Below, in pieces: positions 15,257 through 25,341 of a DNA stretch of 64,000 bases. The position numbers and the translations under genes were made by a program. A model generated the notes under the pieces. The model was not told the DNA's origin. It was given only the letters and a program-made list of their open reading frames with translations, and searched no databases. The stretch is from Acinetobacter sp. CFCC 10889 (GTDB lineage Bacteria; Pseudomonadota; Gammaproteobacteria; Pseudomonadales; Moraxellaceae): contig NZ_LQXQ01000012.1 in NCBI RefSeq assembly GCF_003268395.1, positions 30,577 to 94,576 on the forward strand. The letters run 5' to 3'. Within the stretch, counting starts at the first letter, position 1. Every line of letters begins with the position of its first letter.

Positions 15257-15834
15257 GATGCACTCCCTTAATGTTGTAAATTATAAATATTGGTATATCT
15301 CAGTATAATGCCTAAGTTCTTGTTAAGACTATGTATCAATTTGCTCAAAATTACAATTTTAAGCCCGATTTGAAACCAAATAACAACATCTATCAATCAT
15401 TATGAGCTTCATTCGTTTATACGTAAAAAAGTGCTTGATATGCAAATGAAACTTTCATGAATTTGAGTGATTTGGCTAAATTTTATAAAATGTCTACAAA
15501 ACAGCAGTAAAAGTTGGATTTTTACATTTGCTTGAACATTTTTTAACAATGATCAAAAAAATACTTTTTCCAAAAAATACGTTGTAACCCTATTGACTTA
15601 ATTCACGATTTCTAAAATAAAAAACACATCGGCTAGATAGACAGAGGCTTGTAATACAAGGCTTTTACATGATGAAGAACTTTACTAGACTTCAGTGATA
15701 TATGGGGGCGAAATCTTATTTTTTCAAGCATGGATTTCCTCATACTGTGAGTGAAAACCCGCTAAATTTGTACTTTTATCATTTTTTTCATTGGAAAATT
15801 GCAAAACAGTTGTGGATTTTATGGTCTTGGTCTT
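15257..15834. other. Long divergent intergenic region ompR / tex
   Basis: About 600 bp without a supported ORF. It should hold the ompR promoter on the minus strand (a TATAAT about 35 nt upstream of the ribosome binding site) and the tex promoter on the plus strand. It is long for a simple promoter region, but I see no clear sRNA gene: the small dyad near 15650 lacks a proper loop and T run. Confidence 0.5.
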
Positions 15835-15840
15835 TATAAT
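15810..15840 (+). promoter_or_regulatory. Probable tex promoter
   Basis: A perfect -10 box, TATAAT at 15835-15840, with TTGTGG at 15810-15815 as a -35 candidate. The 19-nt spacing is longer than ideal. The start of transcription would fall about 30 nt before the tex ATG. Confidence 0.4.
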
Positions 15841-15879
15841 CACTAACTTTTAGTCCTTATCCTTGTGGAATTAAATACG

Positions 15880-18264
15880 ATGACTGACGTAGTTCAGCAG
15901 TTGGCAAGTGAGCTTGCCGTACGTCCAAACCAAGTAGAAGCTGCCATTCAACTGATTGATGAAGGTGCCAGTGTTCCATTTATCGCACGTTACCGTAAAG
16001 AAGTGACGCAAGGCTTAGACGACACGCAGTTACGCCAGCTCGACACACGCTTAACGTATTTACGTGACTTATACGAACGCCGTGAAAAAGTACTCGAATC
16101 ACTCAAAGAACAAGACAAACTTTCTGATGACTTACTTGCACGTGTGAACGCTGCGGAAACAAAAAATGCATTAGAAGAAATTTATGCACCATATCGCCCA
16201 AAACGTACCAGCAAGTCGTTTAAAGCGAAAGAAGCGGGCTTAGCGCCAATCGCTGAAAAGATTCTGAGTGAAAATGTTGATCCTACAGAAGCATTAGCAG
16301 GCTTTAGCCATGAAGACTATGCGGATGTTGAAAGCCAACTTGATGCCATTCAGCACATCATCATTGATGATTGGGCGCAAAACATTGCTCTGACCACTGA
16401 ATTGAAATCGACATTTGCCAAAACTGCAACATTAAAAAGTTTAGTGGCAAGTGATGAGAAAAAAGAAGTGGGTAAAAAATTCCGTGATTACTTCGATTTC
16501 TCTGAAAATTTAAATAAAGTCCCATCACATCGTTTATTGGCGATGTTACGTGGTCGTCAAGAAAATGTACTCGGTTTAAAAGTGGATGGGCAAGATGATG
16601 CACCATTGGCACGGATTGAAACTGAATACAATCTTGAAACGGTACAACCTCAGTCACGCCAAGATTTCTTAAAGCAAACTGCAAAATTATTCTGGCTTGG
16701 TAAAGTTCGTCCAAGTATTGAACATTCATTATTAACAGAAAAACGCCTTGCTGCTGAATCAGAAGCAATGAACGTATTTGCTGAAAACCTACGTCATTTA
16801 TTGCTTTCAGCACCTGCGGGCGCACGTTGCACATTGGGCGTAGACCCTGGTATTCGTACTGGCGTGAAGTTGGCTGTGGTGAATGCATCGGGTGATGTAC
16901 TTGCACATAGCGTGATTTACCCATTTGCACCAAAAGAAGATAAAGAAGGTTCAATCACTGAACTTGCACGTCTTTGCCGTGAATTTAATGTCGACTTAAT
17001 TGCGATTGGTAATGGCACTGCAAGCCGTGAAACAGAAGCGGTGATTGCAGACATGATGACTGCAAATCCTGACTTGAAATTGACCCGTGTGACTGTGTCT
17101 GAAGCAGGCGCATCGGTGTATTCAGCATCTGAATTGGCATCAAATGAATTGCCTGAATTAGATGTGTCAATTCGTGGCGCTGTTTCAATTGCTCGCCGTT
17201 TACAAGACCCATTGGCGGAACTTGTGAAAATTGATCCAAAATCAATTGGTGTGGGTCAGTATCAACATGATGTGAATCAAACAGGTTTGGCAAAAACCCT
17301 TGAAGCAGTCGTTGAAGACTGTGTGAACTCAGTGGGTGTGGATGTAAATACTGCATCTGCTGCGATTTTGGGTTATATCGCAGGTTTAAATAAATCAATT
17401 GCACAGCAAATTGTTGACTTCCGTAAAGAACATGGTCGTTTTGACAACCGTCAAGCATTGAAAAATGTGCCGCGTTTAGGTGAACGTACATTTGAACAAG
17501 CGGCAGGTTTCTTACGCATTCAAGAAGGTTCTGAACCACTTGATGCTTCAGCGGTACATCCTGAATCGTATGGTTTAGTGAATAAAATTGTGGAAGCGAA
17601 AGCGACTACAGTAAAAGACATTATTGGTAATACTGAAATTATTCGCCAAGTGAAAGCTGAAGATTTTGCTGATGAAAAATTTGGTTTACCAACCATTCAA
17701 GATGTTTTGAGTGAACTTGAAAAACCGGGTCGTGATCCACGTCCTGAGTTCCGTACTGCAAAATTCCGTGATGACATTACAGAGGTCGGTCAGCTTGCAG
17801 AAGGTATGCAACTTGAAGGTGTGATTACCAATGTCACCAACTTTGGTGCATTCGTGGATGTTGGTGTACACCAAGATGGTTTAGTGCATATCTCTGAATT
17901 GGCAAATGAATTTGTGTCTGATCCGCATAAAGTGGTACGCCCAGGTCAAATCGTACAAGTTCGTGTATTGACTGTGGATGCTGAACGTAATCGTGTGAAT
18001 TTGTCTATGCGTCCTGAAGGTTCTGAAGCACCTGCAAAAGCACCTCGTCAAAAGCGTGAGTTTAACAATGCCAATGGCGAACAACGTGGTGAGCGTAAAC
18101 CGCATGCTAAACGACCTCAAGGTGATCGTCCAAATCATGCACGTCATGATCATAAAGATAAACCACGTCAAGACAAGAAACCACAAGCAGCAAAACCACA
18201 AGAGAATAAAATCGGTGGTTTAGGTGCACTGTTATTACAAGCTGGGATTAAAGGTTCAAAATAA
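15880..18264 (+). CDS. tex: Transcription accessory protein Tex
   Basis: A 794-residue nucleic-acid binding protein of the Tex family, involved in transcription and tolerance of stress. Order: helical Tex N-terminal region; YqgF/RNase H-like domain (LGVDPGIRTGVKLAVV, about 320-450); helix-hairpin-helix region (ILGYIAGLNKSIAQQIVDFR); S1 RNA-binding domain near 645-720 (GVITNVTNFGAFVDVGVHQD, then GLVHISELANEF). The tail of about 70 residues is very basic and ends with GGLGALLLQAG. I use ATG 15880, with GTGGAA 10 nt before it; an upstream GTG at 15865 would add five residues and has no binding site. Confidence 0.95.
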   Translation: MTDVVQQLASELAVRPNQVEAAIQLIDEGASVPFIARYRKEVTQGLDDTQLRQLDTRLTYLRDLYERREKVLESLKEQDKLSDDLLARVNAAETKNALEEIYAPYRPKRTSKSFKAKEAGLAPIAEKILSENVDPTEALAGFSHEDYADVESQLDAIQHIIIDDWAQNIALTTELKSTFAKTATLKSLVASDEKKEVGKKFRDYFDFSENLNKVPSHRLLAMLRGRQENVLGLKVDGQDDAPLARIETEYNLETVQPQSRQDFLKQTAKLFWLGKVRPSIEHSLLTEKRLAAESEAMNVFAENLRHLLLSAPAGARCTLGVDPGIRTGVKLAVVNASGDVLAHSVIYPFAPKEDKEGSITELARLCREFNVDLIAIGNGTASRETEAVIADMMTANPDLKLTRVTVSEAGASVYSASELASNELPELDVSIRGAVSIARRLQDPLAELVKIDPKSIGVGQYQHDVNQTGLAKTLEAVVEDCVNSVGVDVNTASAAILGYIAGLNKSIAQQIVDFRKEHGRFDNRQALKNVPRLGERTFEQAAGFLRIQEGSEPLDASAVHPESYGLVNKIVEAKATTVKDIIGNTEIIRQVKAEDFADEKFGLPTIQDVLSELEKPGRDPRPEFRTAKFRDDITEVGQLAEGMQLEGVITNVTNFGAFVDVGVHQDGLVHISELANEFVSDPHKVVRPGQIVQVRVLTVDAERNRVNLSMRPEGSEAPAKAPRQKREFNNANGEQRGERKPHAKRPQGDRPNHARHDHKDKPRQDKKPQAAKPQENKIGGLGALLLQAGIKGSK

Positions 18265-18282
18265 TCTTTGATCTTGTAAATA

Positions 18283-18308
18283 AAAAAACCGCCGAGAGGC
18301 GTTTTTTT
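18283..18308. terminator. Terminator shared by tex and the SDR gene
   Basis: A short GC dyad (CGCC-GAGA-GGCG) flanked by an A run on the left and a T run on the right, 20 bp after tex and 19 bp beyond the end of the convergent SDR gene. It can work in both directions. Confidence 0.75.
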
Positions 18309-18326
18309 ATAGCCCGATAATTGATC

Positions 18327-19214
18327 TTACCAATGCTCACCCGGGAACAAGCGTGCATACGCTTTTTGCACGAGATTTAATTTTTCCTGCTTGCCCACTG
18401 AAGCACTTGAACTTGGGAATAAATTAAAGCCAATCGACATCAATTTATTATTAATATCAGGTGCAATCGAATATGTAATTGAGGCTAAACGACCAAGATT
18501 GGTTGCTACTTTTTTCGGACGTTTTACAATCGCATAAGCAACCAAATCTGCTGCTTGCTCAGGTGAAAGGGTGGGTACATATTTATAAATTTTGGTTGGT
18601 GCAATCATTGGCGTACGAACAAGTGGCATATAGACCGAAGTAATCGCAATCTTGTGGGAATGTACTTCCGCAGACAAACAACGGCTAAACGCATCCAATG
18701 CAGCTTTAGAGGCAACATAAGCAGAAAAGCGGGTTGCATTTGCCAATACACCAATCGAACTGATGTTAATGATTTGCCCATCTTTACGATGCATCATTTG
18801 CGGTAAAATATTTAACACCAAACGTACCGCACCGAAGTAATTTAATTGCATGGTACGTTCAAAGTCATGGAAACGATCCACGGATTCATGTACCGCACGG
18901 CGGATTGAACGCCCTGCATTATTGATCAAAATATCAATGTGATCGACTGAAGCAATGATCTGTTTGGATGCGGCATCAATGGCTTCCATATCATTCAAGT
19001 CACATGGGAAAATATCTGCTTTTCCGCCTTTGGCTTGAATTTCAGCTTGCACTTCTTTTAAGGTTTCTTCGGTACGTGAAACCAATAAAACATGTGCGCC
19101 TGCATCGGCAAGTCGATGTGCAACGGTTAAGCCAATACCACTCGATGCGCCTGTGATTAAAACGACTTTATCCTGTACTTTTTGTTGGAAAAGTTGTTCT
19201 AGTTTTTTGTTCAT
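18327..19214 (-). CDS. Short-chain dehydrogenase/reductase
   Basis: A 295-residue NAD(P)-dependent oxidoreductase of the classical SDR family. The cofactor motif TGASSGIG is at 21-28, NNAG at 98-101, and the catalytic Ser-Tyr-Lys set is S152/153, Y166 and K170 (YVASK). There are about 45 extra residues at the C-terminus compared with 250-residue SDRs, including the TYSIAPDINNKLMSIGFNLF segment, which may contact membrane lipid. The substrate is not clear from sequence; related proteins in this genus are often annotated as acting on fatty acyl or lipid aldehydes. It stands alone and is convergent with tex. Confidence 0.88.
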   Translation of the reverse strand: MNKKLEQLFQQKVQDKVVLITGASSGIGLTVAHRLADAGAHVLLVSRTEETLKEVQAEIQAKGGKADIFPCDLNDMEAIDAASKQIIASVDHIDILINNAGRSIRRAVHESVDRFHDFERTMQLNYFGAVRLVLNILPQMMHRKDGQIINISSIGVLANATRFSAYVASKAALDAFSRCLSAEVHSHKIAITSVYMPLVRTPMIAPTKIYKYVPTLSPEQAADLVAYAIVKRPKKVATNLGRLASITYSIAPDINNKLMSIGFNLFPSSSASVGKQEKLNLVQKAYARLFPGEHW

Positions 19215-19424
19215 ATTTATTTTCCCTGTAAATAAAATATGCCATGAGATATAAGGGATGAATCATTATGGAAATGAGCATCTACATGCGGGAAGTTTAA
19301 CCTAAAATATGAAAAACACTATAAATAAATATATGAATATAAAGTAATTTTTAGAGTAAATACTCTATTTTTGTATTTTTTGTAATGGAATGATCAACAT
19401 ACATGGATTGGTGCTAAAAAGCAA

Positions 19425-19448
19425 AAAAGACCTCCGAAAAGGTCTTTT
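19425..19448 (-). terminator. Terminator of metY
   Basis: AAAAGACCT pairs with AGGTCTTTT around a short loop, with T residues continuing on the minus strand. It starts 14 bp beyond the metY stop codon. Confidence 0.8.
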
Positions 19449-19461
19449 GTCTGTTTAAATA

Positions 19462-20739
19462 TTAAACTTTTGCGAGTGCTTGTTCCAAATCTGCAAGTAA
19501 ATCATCAATATGTTCGATACCAACAGATAAACGCACCATATCAATACTCACACCTGCTGCCTTTAACTCATCTTCATTGAGCTGACGATGGGTCGTGGTT
19601 GCAGGGTGGCAAGCGAGACTTTTTGCATCACCAATATTCACCAAACGTGTGAAAAGTTGTAAGGCATCAATAAAGCGTGTACCGCCTTCACGACCATCTT
19701 GCACACCAAAAGATAAGATTCCTGATGGTTTGCCTTTGACATATTTTTGTGCCAAAGCATGTTGTGGATGATCTTTTAAGCCTGCGTAATTCACCCATTT
19801 TACTTTTGGATGGGCTTTTAAATATTCAGCGACTTTTTGCGCATTTTCAGTATGACGCTCCATACGCAAATTCAAGGTTTCTAAACCTTGTAAGATTAAG
19901 AACACGCTGAGTGGACTGATTGCAGCACCTGTATTCCGCAAAGGCACAACACGTGCACGTGCGATGTACGCAGCTTCACCCAAAGCTTCTACATAATTCA
20001 CACCGTGATAGCTCGGATCAGGTGTATTTAAGACTTTGAAACGTTCAGGATATTTACCCCAAGGGAATTTACCGCTATCGACAATCGCACCGCCGATTGA
20101 ATTACCATGACCACCAATATATTTGGTCAATGAGTGCACCACGATGTCTGCACCATGCTCGAAAGGTTTAAGCAGAGCAGGGGTTGCAACAGTATTGTCT
20201 ACGATTACAGGTACGCCATATTCGTGAGCAATTTTTGAAATCTCTTCAAGATCAATGATGTTGCCAAGTGGATTGCCGATTGATTCAACAAAGACTAATT
20301 TGGTTTTATCATCAATCAGATCACGTAAGCTTTCAGGTTGCTGATAATCGAAGAAACGCACTTCAATACCTTGTTTCGGTAAAGTATGGGCAAATAAGTT
20401 GTAAGTACCGCCATACAGTGTAGAAACAGAAACGATATTGTCACCCGCTTCAGCAATGGTCTGAATCGAATAGGTGATTGCTGACATGCCTGATGCCAAA
20501 GCCAATGCACCAATGCCACCCTCAAGCGCTGCTAAACGTTGTTCTAATACAGCAGTCGTTGGGTTCATGATACGGGTATAGATATTGCCCTGAACTTTGA
20601 GGTCAAACAGGTCTGCACCGTGTTGGGTATCATCAAAAGCATAAGAAGTGGTTTGGTAAATTGGCACAGCCACAGCTTTGGTGGTGGCTTCAGGCGAATA
20701 ACCTGCATGAATGGCGAGCGTTTCATCCTTATACGTCAT
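19462..20739 (-). CDS. metY: O-acetylhomoserine sulfhydrylase
   Basis: A 425-residue PLP enzyme of the Cys/Met metabolism family. It makes homocysteine from O-acetylhomoserine and sulfide in methionine synthesis. The N-terminus ([20 protein letters not shown]) and the length above 420 residues, with the extra insert around 215-250, are typical of this enzyme rather than cystathionine gamma-synthase (about 385). The PLP Lys is expected at 206 in [10 protein letters not shown], and SGMSAI at 83-88 lies near the phosphate site. It is a single gene. No SAM riboswitch was seen in the upstream region, so control is probably by a regulator. Confidence 0.9.
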   Translation of the reverse strand: MTYKDETLAIHAGYSPEATTKAVAVPIYQTTSYAFDDTQHGADLFDLKVQGNIYTRIMNPTTAVLEQRLAALEGGIGALALASGMSAITYSIQTIAEAGDNIVSVSTLYGGTYNLFAHTLPKQGIEVRFFDYQQPESLRDLIDDKTKLVFVESIGNPLGNIIDLEEISKIAHEYGVPVIVDNTVATPALLKPFEHGADIVVHSLTKYIGGHGNSIGGAIVDSGKFPWGKYPERFKVLNTPDPSYHGVNYVEALGEAAYIARARVVPLRNTGAAISPLSVFLILQGLETLNLRMERHTENAQKVAEYLKAHPKVKWVNYAGLKDHPQHALAQKYVKGKPSGILSFGVQDGREGGTRFIDALQLFTRLVNIGDAKSLACHPATTTHRQLNEDELKAAGVSIDMVRLSVGIEHIDDLLADLEQALAKV

Positions 20740-21081
20740 AGTTACGTCATCTTCGTGAGTTAAATATAAAATCAGTTTAGCATTTATGAATATGAAATAA
20801 AGCGCAAAAATGATTAATATTTATCTGAAAATTTCATATAGATGATTCTCTTTCGGTAAAGATTGCAAAGCATTCGTGCTGCTGTGCATTGATTTAAAAT
20901 TAAACAGTAAAATTGTTGTAACATTCTATGCAAGATGAATGACATGCCTTATGTTTTCGGGACTTTCATCGTATAATACAGCGATTATTTTTTTGCTCAT
21001 TGAGCAGGGAGTTGGCAATGGCACTGATTTTTCAGGTGAAATGCGAACTCCACCATTTGGTTTTCTATTGAGGAGTCCTAC
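20740..21081. other. Divergent intergenic region metY / ettA
   Basis: About 340 bp without an ORF. A TATAAT at 20972-20977 on the plus strand is the best -10 candidate for ettA, leaving a leader of about 100 nt that includes the palindrome TGCTCATTGAGCA. No riboswitch fold was recognised on the metY side. Confidence 0.5.
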
Positions 21082-22743
21082 GTGGCCCAATACATTTACA
21101 CGATGAACCGTGTGTCAAAAATGGTTCCGCCGAAACGCGAAATCTTAAAAGACATCTCTTTATCATTCTTTCCGGGCGCAAAAATTGGTGTGCTTGGTTT
21201 AAACGGTGCAGGTAAATCCACCTTGCTTCGTATTATGGCGGGCGTAGATAAAGATTTCTCAGGTGAAGCACGTGCACAACCGGGTATTAAAATCGGTTAT
21301 TTAGAACAAGAACCACCATTAGATGAAACAAAAGACGTTCGTGGTAACGTTGAAGATGGTTTACGTGAACCACTTGATGCTTTGGCACGTCTTGACGAAG
21401 TATTTGCAGAATATGCAGCAGAAGATGCTGACTTTGATGCACTTGCAAAAGAACAAGAGAAGTTGGAAGCGATTATCCATGCATGGGATGCACACAATAT
21501 TGCAAACCAAATGGATCAAGCGGCTGCGGCATTGAACTTACCTGCTTGGGATGCAGATGTATCTAAGCTATCTGGTGGTGAGCGTCGTCGTGTCGCATTG
21601 TGCCGTTTATTGCTTTCTAAGCCTGACATGTTGCTTCTTGACGAACCAACGAACCATTTGGATGCATCATCTGTATCTTGGTTAGAGCGCTTCTTGAAAG
21701 ACTTCCCTGGTACTATCGTTGCGATTACGCATGACCGTTATTTCTTAGATAACGTGGCAGAGTGGATTCTTGAGCTTGACCGTGGCATGGGTATCCCATA
21801 CCAAGGCAACTATTCTTCTTGGTTAGAGCAGAAAAATGCCCGCTTAGAACAAGAGAACAAGCAAGAAGAATCTTTTGCCAAAGCATTGAAAAAAGAACTT
21901 GAATGGGTTCGTTCAAATGCCAAAGGTCAGCAAAAGAAAAACAAAGCGCGTATGGAACGTTTTGAAGAGCTTAACTCGCGTGAATTCCAACAGCGTAACG
22001 AAACATCTGAAATCTACATTCCACCTGGCCCACGTCTAGGGAACAAGGTTGTAGAAGTGGAAGGCATCAGTAAATCGTTTGGTGATCGTACGCTTTATAA
22101 AGATTTATCGTTTGTTGTACCACCTGCTGCGATTGTCGGTATTGTCGGTGAGAACGGTGCAGGTAAAACGACACTATTCCGTATGATGACGGGCGAACAA
22201 CAACCTGATACAGGTACTGTAGTGCTTGGTGAGTCGGTTAAAGTGGCTTATGTCGGTCAGATTCGTGACACTTTAGATAACAATAAAACGGTTTGGGAAG
22301 AAGTTTCTGGCGGTTTGGATATCTTAAAGATTGGCGAATACGAAATTGCATCACGTGCCTATATCGGTCGCTTTAACTTTAAAGGTCAAGATCAGCAAAA
22401 GCGTGTAGGTCAATTGTCAGGGGGTGAGCGTAACCGTTTACAACTTGCGAAAATCCTGCAAATGGGCGCGAACGTAATCTTACTCGATGAGCCATCGAAC
22501 GATTTGGATATCGAAACTTTACGTGCGCTTGAGGATGCAATTCTTGTATTCCCGGGTACTGTGATGGTGATCTCGCATGACCGTTGGTTCCTCGACCGTA
22601 TTGCAACGCACATCTTGTCATTTGAAGGTGAAACACCTGAATTCTTCACGGGGAACTATGCTGAATTTGAAGCATACCGTCAAAAACGTGATGGTGATGA
22701 CTTGGTTGCGAAGCGTCAAAAATACCGCAAAATTGGTGGCTAA
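21082..22743 (+). CDS. ettA: Energy-dependent translational throttle protein EttA
   Basis: A 553-residue ABC-F ATPase that binds the ribosomal E site and controls entry into elongation according to the ATP/ADP balance. It has two ATP-binding domains: GLNGAGKSTLLR then LSGGERRRVALCRLL and LLLDEPTNHLD; and GENGAGKTTLFRMM then LSGGERNRLQLAKIL and ILLDEPSNDLD. The linker between them (around 250-310) is rich in Glu, Lys and Arg. Length matches EttA of Escherichia coli (555). There are no membrane segments. The start is GTG with AGGAG 6-7 nt upstream. Confidence 0.96.
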   Translation: MAQYIYTMNRVSKMVPPKREILKDISLSFFPGAKIGVLGLNGAGKSTLLRIMAGVDKDFSGEARAQPGIKIGYLEQEPPLDETKDVRGNVEDGLREPLDALARLDEVFAEYAAEDADFDALAKEQEKLEAIIHAWDAHNIANQMDQAAAALNLPAWDADVSKLSGGERRRVALCRLLLSKPDMLLLDEPTNHLDASSVSWLERFLKDFPGTIVAITHDRYFLDNVAEWILELDRGMGIPYQGNYSSWLEQKNARLEQENKQEESFAKALKKELEWVRSNAKGQQKKNKARMERFEELNSREFQQRNETSEIYIPPGPRLGNKVVEVEGISKSFGDRTLYKDLSFVVPPAAIVGIVGENGAGKTTLFRMMTGEQQPDTGTVVLGESVKVAYVGQIRDTLDNNKTVWEEVSGGLDILKIGEYEIASRAYIGRFNFKGQDQQKRVGQLSGGERNRLQLAKILQMGANVILLDEPSNDLDIETLRALEDAILVFPGTVMVISHDRWFLDRIATHILSFEGETPEFFTGNYAEFEAYRQKRDGDDLVAKRQKYRKIGG

Positions 22744-22760
22744 TTCCCCATTCTGAATCT

Positions 22761-22789
22761 AAAAAAACAGCTTTCGAGCTGGTTTTTTA
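22761..22789 (+). terminator. Terminator of ettA
   Basis: ACAGCT pairs with AGCTGGT around TTCG (one bulged G), followed by six T residues, about 20 bp after the ettA stop. Confidence 0.8.
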
Positions 22790-22953
22790 TGGCTTGTAAT
22801 AAAGAAATTTTTGACGAATTAGATTTTTATATTCAAACATGGTGAGCGACTCATTGCACAAGTTAAAATAAAAGTGCCTGTGATTGATTATGTGTGATCA
22901 TTTTTAGATGTTTGAACAATTATTAAAATAGATTAATTCAAAATATGATTTTA

Positions 22954-23352
22954 TCAAGAAGGCATATGCATCTTAGATAAAACAATTTGAGCTTCGCTAT
23001 GTCCTTGGTTTGCAGCTAAATTAAGCCACATTTCTGCTTTTGCAATACTGGGATCTAAGCCCAATTGACCATTAAGATATAACATGCCTAGTTTGAACTG
23101 GGCAGTGCTATAGCCTTGTAATGCGGCATTTAGAAAATACCAAATAGCATTGCGTTGATGGCTGTCTTCTATTTCTAGTGTTTCTCGATAAGGCAGTGAT
23201 GAAAAGCTCTTTAAGGATAAATGTTCAAAATGTTGAGCACGCTGATAGCTCAGCAGGGCTTCGGAAAAAAGATAACGATGCAGCACAAGACGTGTTGAGA
23301 AATAAGAGATAATAGATTTTTTTATATGATGATGAAATTGATTAAAATCCAT
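22954..23352 (-). CDS. Sel1-repeat protein (paralogue 1)
   Basis: A 132-residue protein with Sel1-like repeats and no signal peptide. Recognisable elements are IWYFLNAALQGYSTAQFKLG, YLNGQLGLD and AEMWLNLAANQGHSEAQ. It shares the pattern RN..W..L.AAL.G...AQ...G..YLNGQLGLD with the adjacent gene at 23544, so the pair arose by duplication. The start is set at ATG 23352; a TTG at 23373 is in frame but has no binding site. It is a likely cytoplasmic scaffold or adaptor with unknown partner. Confidence 0.7.
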   Translation of the reverse strand: MDFNQFHHHIKKSIISYFSTRLVLHRYLFSEALLSYQRAQHFEHLSLKSFSSLPYRETLEIEDSHQRNAIWYFLNAALQGYSTAQFKLGMLYLNGQLGLDPSIAKAEMWLNLAANQGHSEAQIVLSKMHMPS

Positions 23353-23543
23353 TTTATTGTGCTCGCAAGACAATAAGTTATTAAATAAGAAAAGTAAAAA
23401 CCCACCATTTTTACTTTTCCTGAAATTTTTAATAAATTTATAAAAACTTATTAAAAGAGATATTTATCTATTCTAGAAATCTAAACTTAAACTTTTCTTG
23501 TATATTGACTAAAATGAGAAAAATTTGTTTTAGATGTCTTTGG

Positions 23544-23885
23544 TTATGAAAATGCCAATTGATTATATGCTTTTTTCAGTTCTTCCTTTGCAAAGGGATG
23601 TCCTTGATGAGCTGCTTGTTCTAGCCATTTTTCCGCATGAATATAACTACGGTCTAAACCTAGTTGCCCATTCAGATAATTTAAGCCCATTTGGTACTGT
23701 GCTTCTTGATCACCACGCAAAGCAGCACGCAGATAACCCCACATGATGTTACGAGTATCATGACTTTCTATTGAACAGAAAGATGATGATAGATCGTTGA
23801 ATAAAACTTCATCATTCATGTTGGGTTTAGCAACTGAATAAGATGGATTGCTTCCTAAAAAGCGTTTTAAAATATGTACTAACAT
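23544..23885 (-). CDS. Sel1-repeat protein (paralogue 2)
   Basis: A 113-residue protein with one to two Sel1-like repeats (MWGYLRAALRGDQEAQYQMG, then LNYLNGQLGLDRSYIHAEKW and LEQAAHQGHPFAKEELKKAY). The ATG at 23885 has a full AAGGAGG ribosome binding site, much better than that of its neighbour. The two genes run in the same direction with a 190-bp AT-rich gap, so they may be co-transcribed or separately expressed. The function is unknown. Confidence 0.75.
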   Translation of the reverse strand: MLVHILKRFLGSNPSYSVAKPNMNDEVLFNDLSSSFCSIESHDTRNIMWGYLRAALRGDQEAQYQMGLNYLNGQLGLDRSYIHAEKWLEQAAHQGHPFAKEELKKAYNQLAFS

Positions 23886-24370
23886 ATAAACCTCCTTGCT
23901 AATCCATTAACAAAGTTTTGTTGTGACTACTTTATAGCTTTAAGTAGATATTAATAATGTAGCGTTTTTTAAGGTTTTTCAAATAATAAATTGTAATTTG
24001 TCAATATACAAATGTATGAGTTTGTATATAAAAGAACAAATACTCTGTAAATTAGTTGAAAAGTAAATTATTTTGTAAGGGTATGTTGAAATAAAGGTTT
24101 CGATATTGAATAAATATAAAAGCGCTTACTGAGCTTTTTATACAGAAAATCCTTTTGGTTTATATATCTCTTTGTTTTACATTTATTTATATCTTAAATT
24201 TATCATATAGTAAAATTTGGGAAAATCAATAGTTATGTACTTAGAGATTGTATTATAAAAAATGTGAATAAAAACATGAATTAAAGCGTTTAAATTTTAA
24301 ACGATTAAATTACTGCATTTTTAAAACTGACAGATTACAATCAAAAAAAGCTTTGAAATGAGAAATCAAT
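23886..24370. other. AT-rich gap before the CDF exporter gene
   Basis: About 485 bp, extremely AT-rich, divergent between the Sel1 pair and the cation exporter. No ORF, RNA gene or clear operator was seen. Promoters for both sides should lie here. Confidence 0.5.
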
Positions 24371-25303
24371 ATGAGTGAGCATCATGGGCATGATCATAGT
24401 CATGCGGTTGTGACAGAGAAAAATGCGAAAAAACTCACATTTGCGCTCATTTTAACAACCACATTTTTAGTGATTGAAGTAATAGCTGGTTTTATGACGC
24501 AAAGTTTGGCGTTGTTATCCGATGCAGCACACATGTTTACAGATGCTGCTGCGCTCGCTATTGCTTTGGTTGCGATTCGAGTAGGGAAATTACCTGCTGA
24601 TAATAAGCGCACTTTTGGTTATCAGCGTTTTGAAATTTTAGCAGCGTTATTTAATGCTTCTATGTTGTTTATGGTGGCAGTTTACATTCTCTATGAGGCA
24701 TTTCAACGTTTTAGCCAACCACCTGAAATTCAAAGTTTGGGAATGTTGATTGTTGCTGTGATTGGCTTAGTCATTAACCTTATTTCAATGAAAATTTTGA
24801 TGTCGAGTGCTAAAGATAGTCTCAATGTTAAAGGCGCTTATCTTGAGGTGTTGAGTGATGCACTGGGTTCAGTCGGGGTGATTATTGGTGCGGCTCTCAT
24901 CTATTTTACAGGTTGGGTTTGGGTTGATACGATCATTGCAGTATTGATTGGATTTTGGGTATTGCCACGTGCTTGGACTTTGTTGAAGCAAAGTATCAAT
25001 ATTTTATTAGAAGGTGTGCCTGAAGAAATTGATATTGAAAAATTACGTCAAGACTTACGATCTCTTGATGGTGTTGAGAGTATTCATCAACTTAAAGTGT
25101 GGGCAATCACCTCTAAAAATGTACATTTAACAGTACATTTATTTGCGCCAACAGTTGATCGTAATGTTTTGTATCAACACGCTTTAGAAATGTTAAGTCA
25201 TGAATATGGTATTACTGAAATGACATTACAAATCGAAGATGATGAATGTATGGCACATAACCATATACATCCAGAACAGGATACACACTCACATTCGCAT
25301 TAG
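24371..25303 (+). CDS. Cation diffusion facilitator (zinc-type, CzcD/ZitB-like)
   Basis: A 310-residue inner-membrane exporter that uses proton exchange to remove Zn2+ or similar divalent ions. Both ends are His-rich (EHHGHDHSHAV at the N-terminus; HNHIHPEQDTHSHSH at the C-terminus). Six membrane segments lie within about residues 20-210. The metal site is seen as LLSDAAHMFTD in helix 2 and EVLSDALGSVG in helix 5 (the HxxxD/DxxxD type arrangement). A cytoplasmic C-terminal domain starts near 215 (GVPEEIDIEKLRQDL). It stands alone. Zinc is the likely main substrate; cobalt or cadmium cannot be excluded. Confidence 0.9.
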   Translation: MSEHHGHDHSHAVVTEKNAKKLTFALILTTTFLVIEVIAGFMTQSLALLSDAAHMFTDAAALAIALVAIRVGKLPADNKRTFGYQRFEILAALFNASMLFMVAVYILYEAFQRFSQPPEIQSLGMLIVAVIGLVINLISMKILMSSAKDSLNVKGAYLEVLSDALGSVGVIIGAALIYFTGWVWVDTIIAVLIGFWVLPRAWTLLKQSINILLEGVPEEIDIEKLRQDLRSLDGVESIHQLKVWAITSKNVHLTVHLFAPTVDRNVLYQHALEMLSHEYGITEMTLQIEDDECMAHNHIHPEQDTHSHSH

Positions 25304-25341
25304 ATGAATATGAGTGTTGATTTATTTGTTGCTTTTAACAA

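Noticed and set aside
15650..15680. Dyad around CTTGTA/TACAAG before tex as an attenuator or sRNA terminator.
   Set aside because: The arms meet with a one-base loop, so the actual hairpin would be very short, and the T run is interrupted.
20740..20900. SAM riboswitch ahead of metY.
   Set aside because: No conserved riboswitch core or terminator stem was visible upstream of the start codon; the region is plain AT-rich DNA.
24371..25303. CDF exporter as part of a metal-resistance island (czcABC type).
   Set aside because: No efflux pump, regulator or mobile genes lie nearby; the gene sits alone among core genes.
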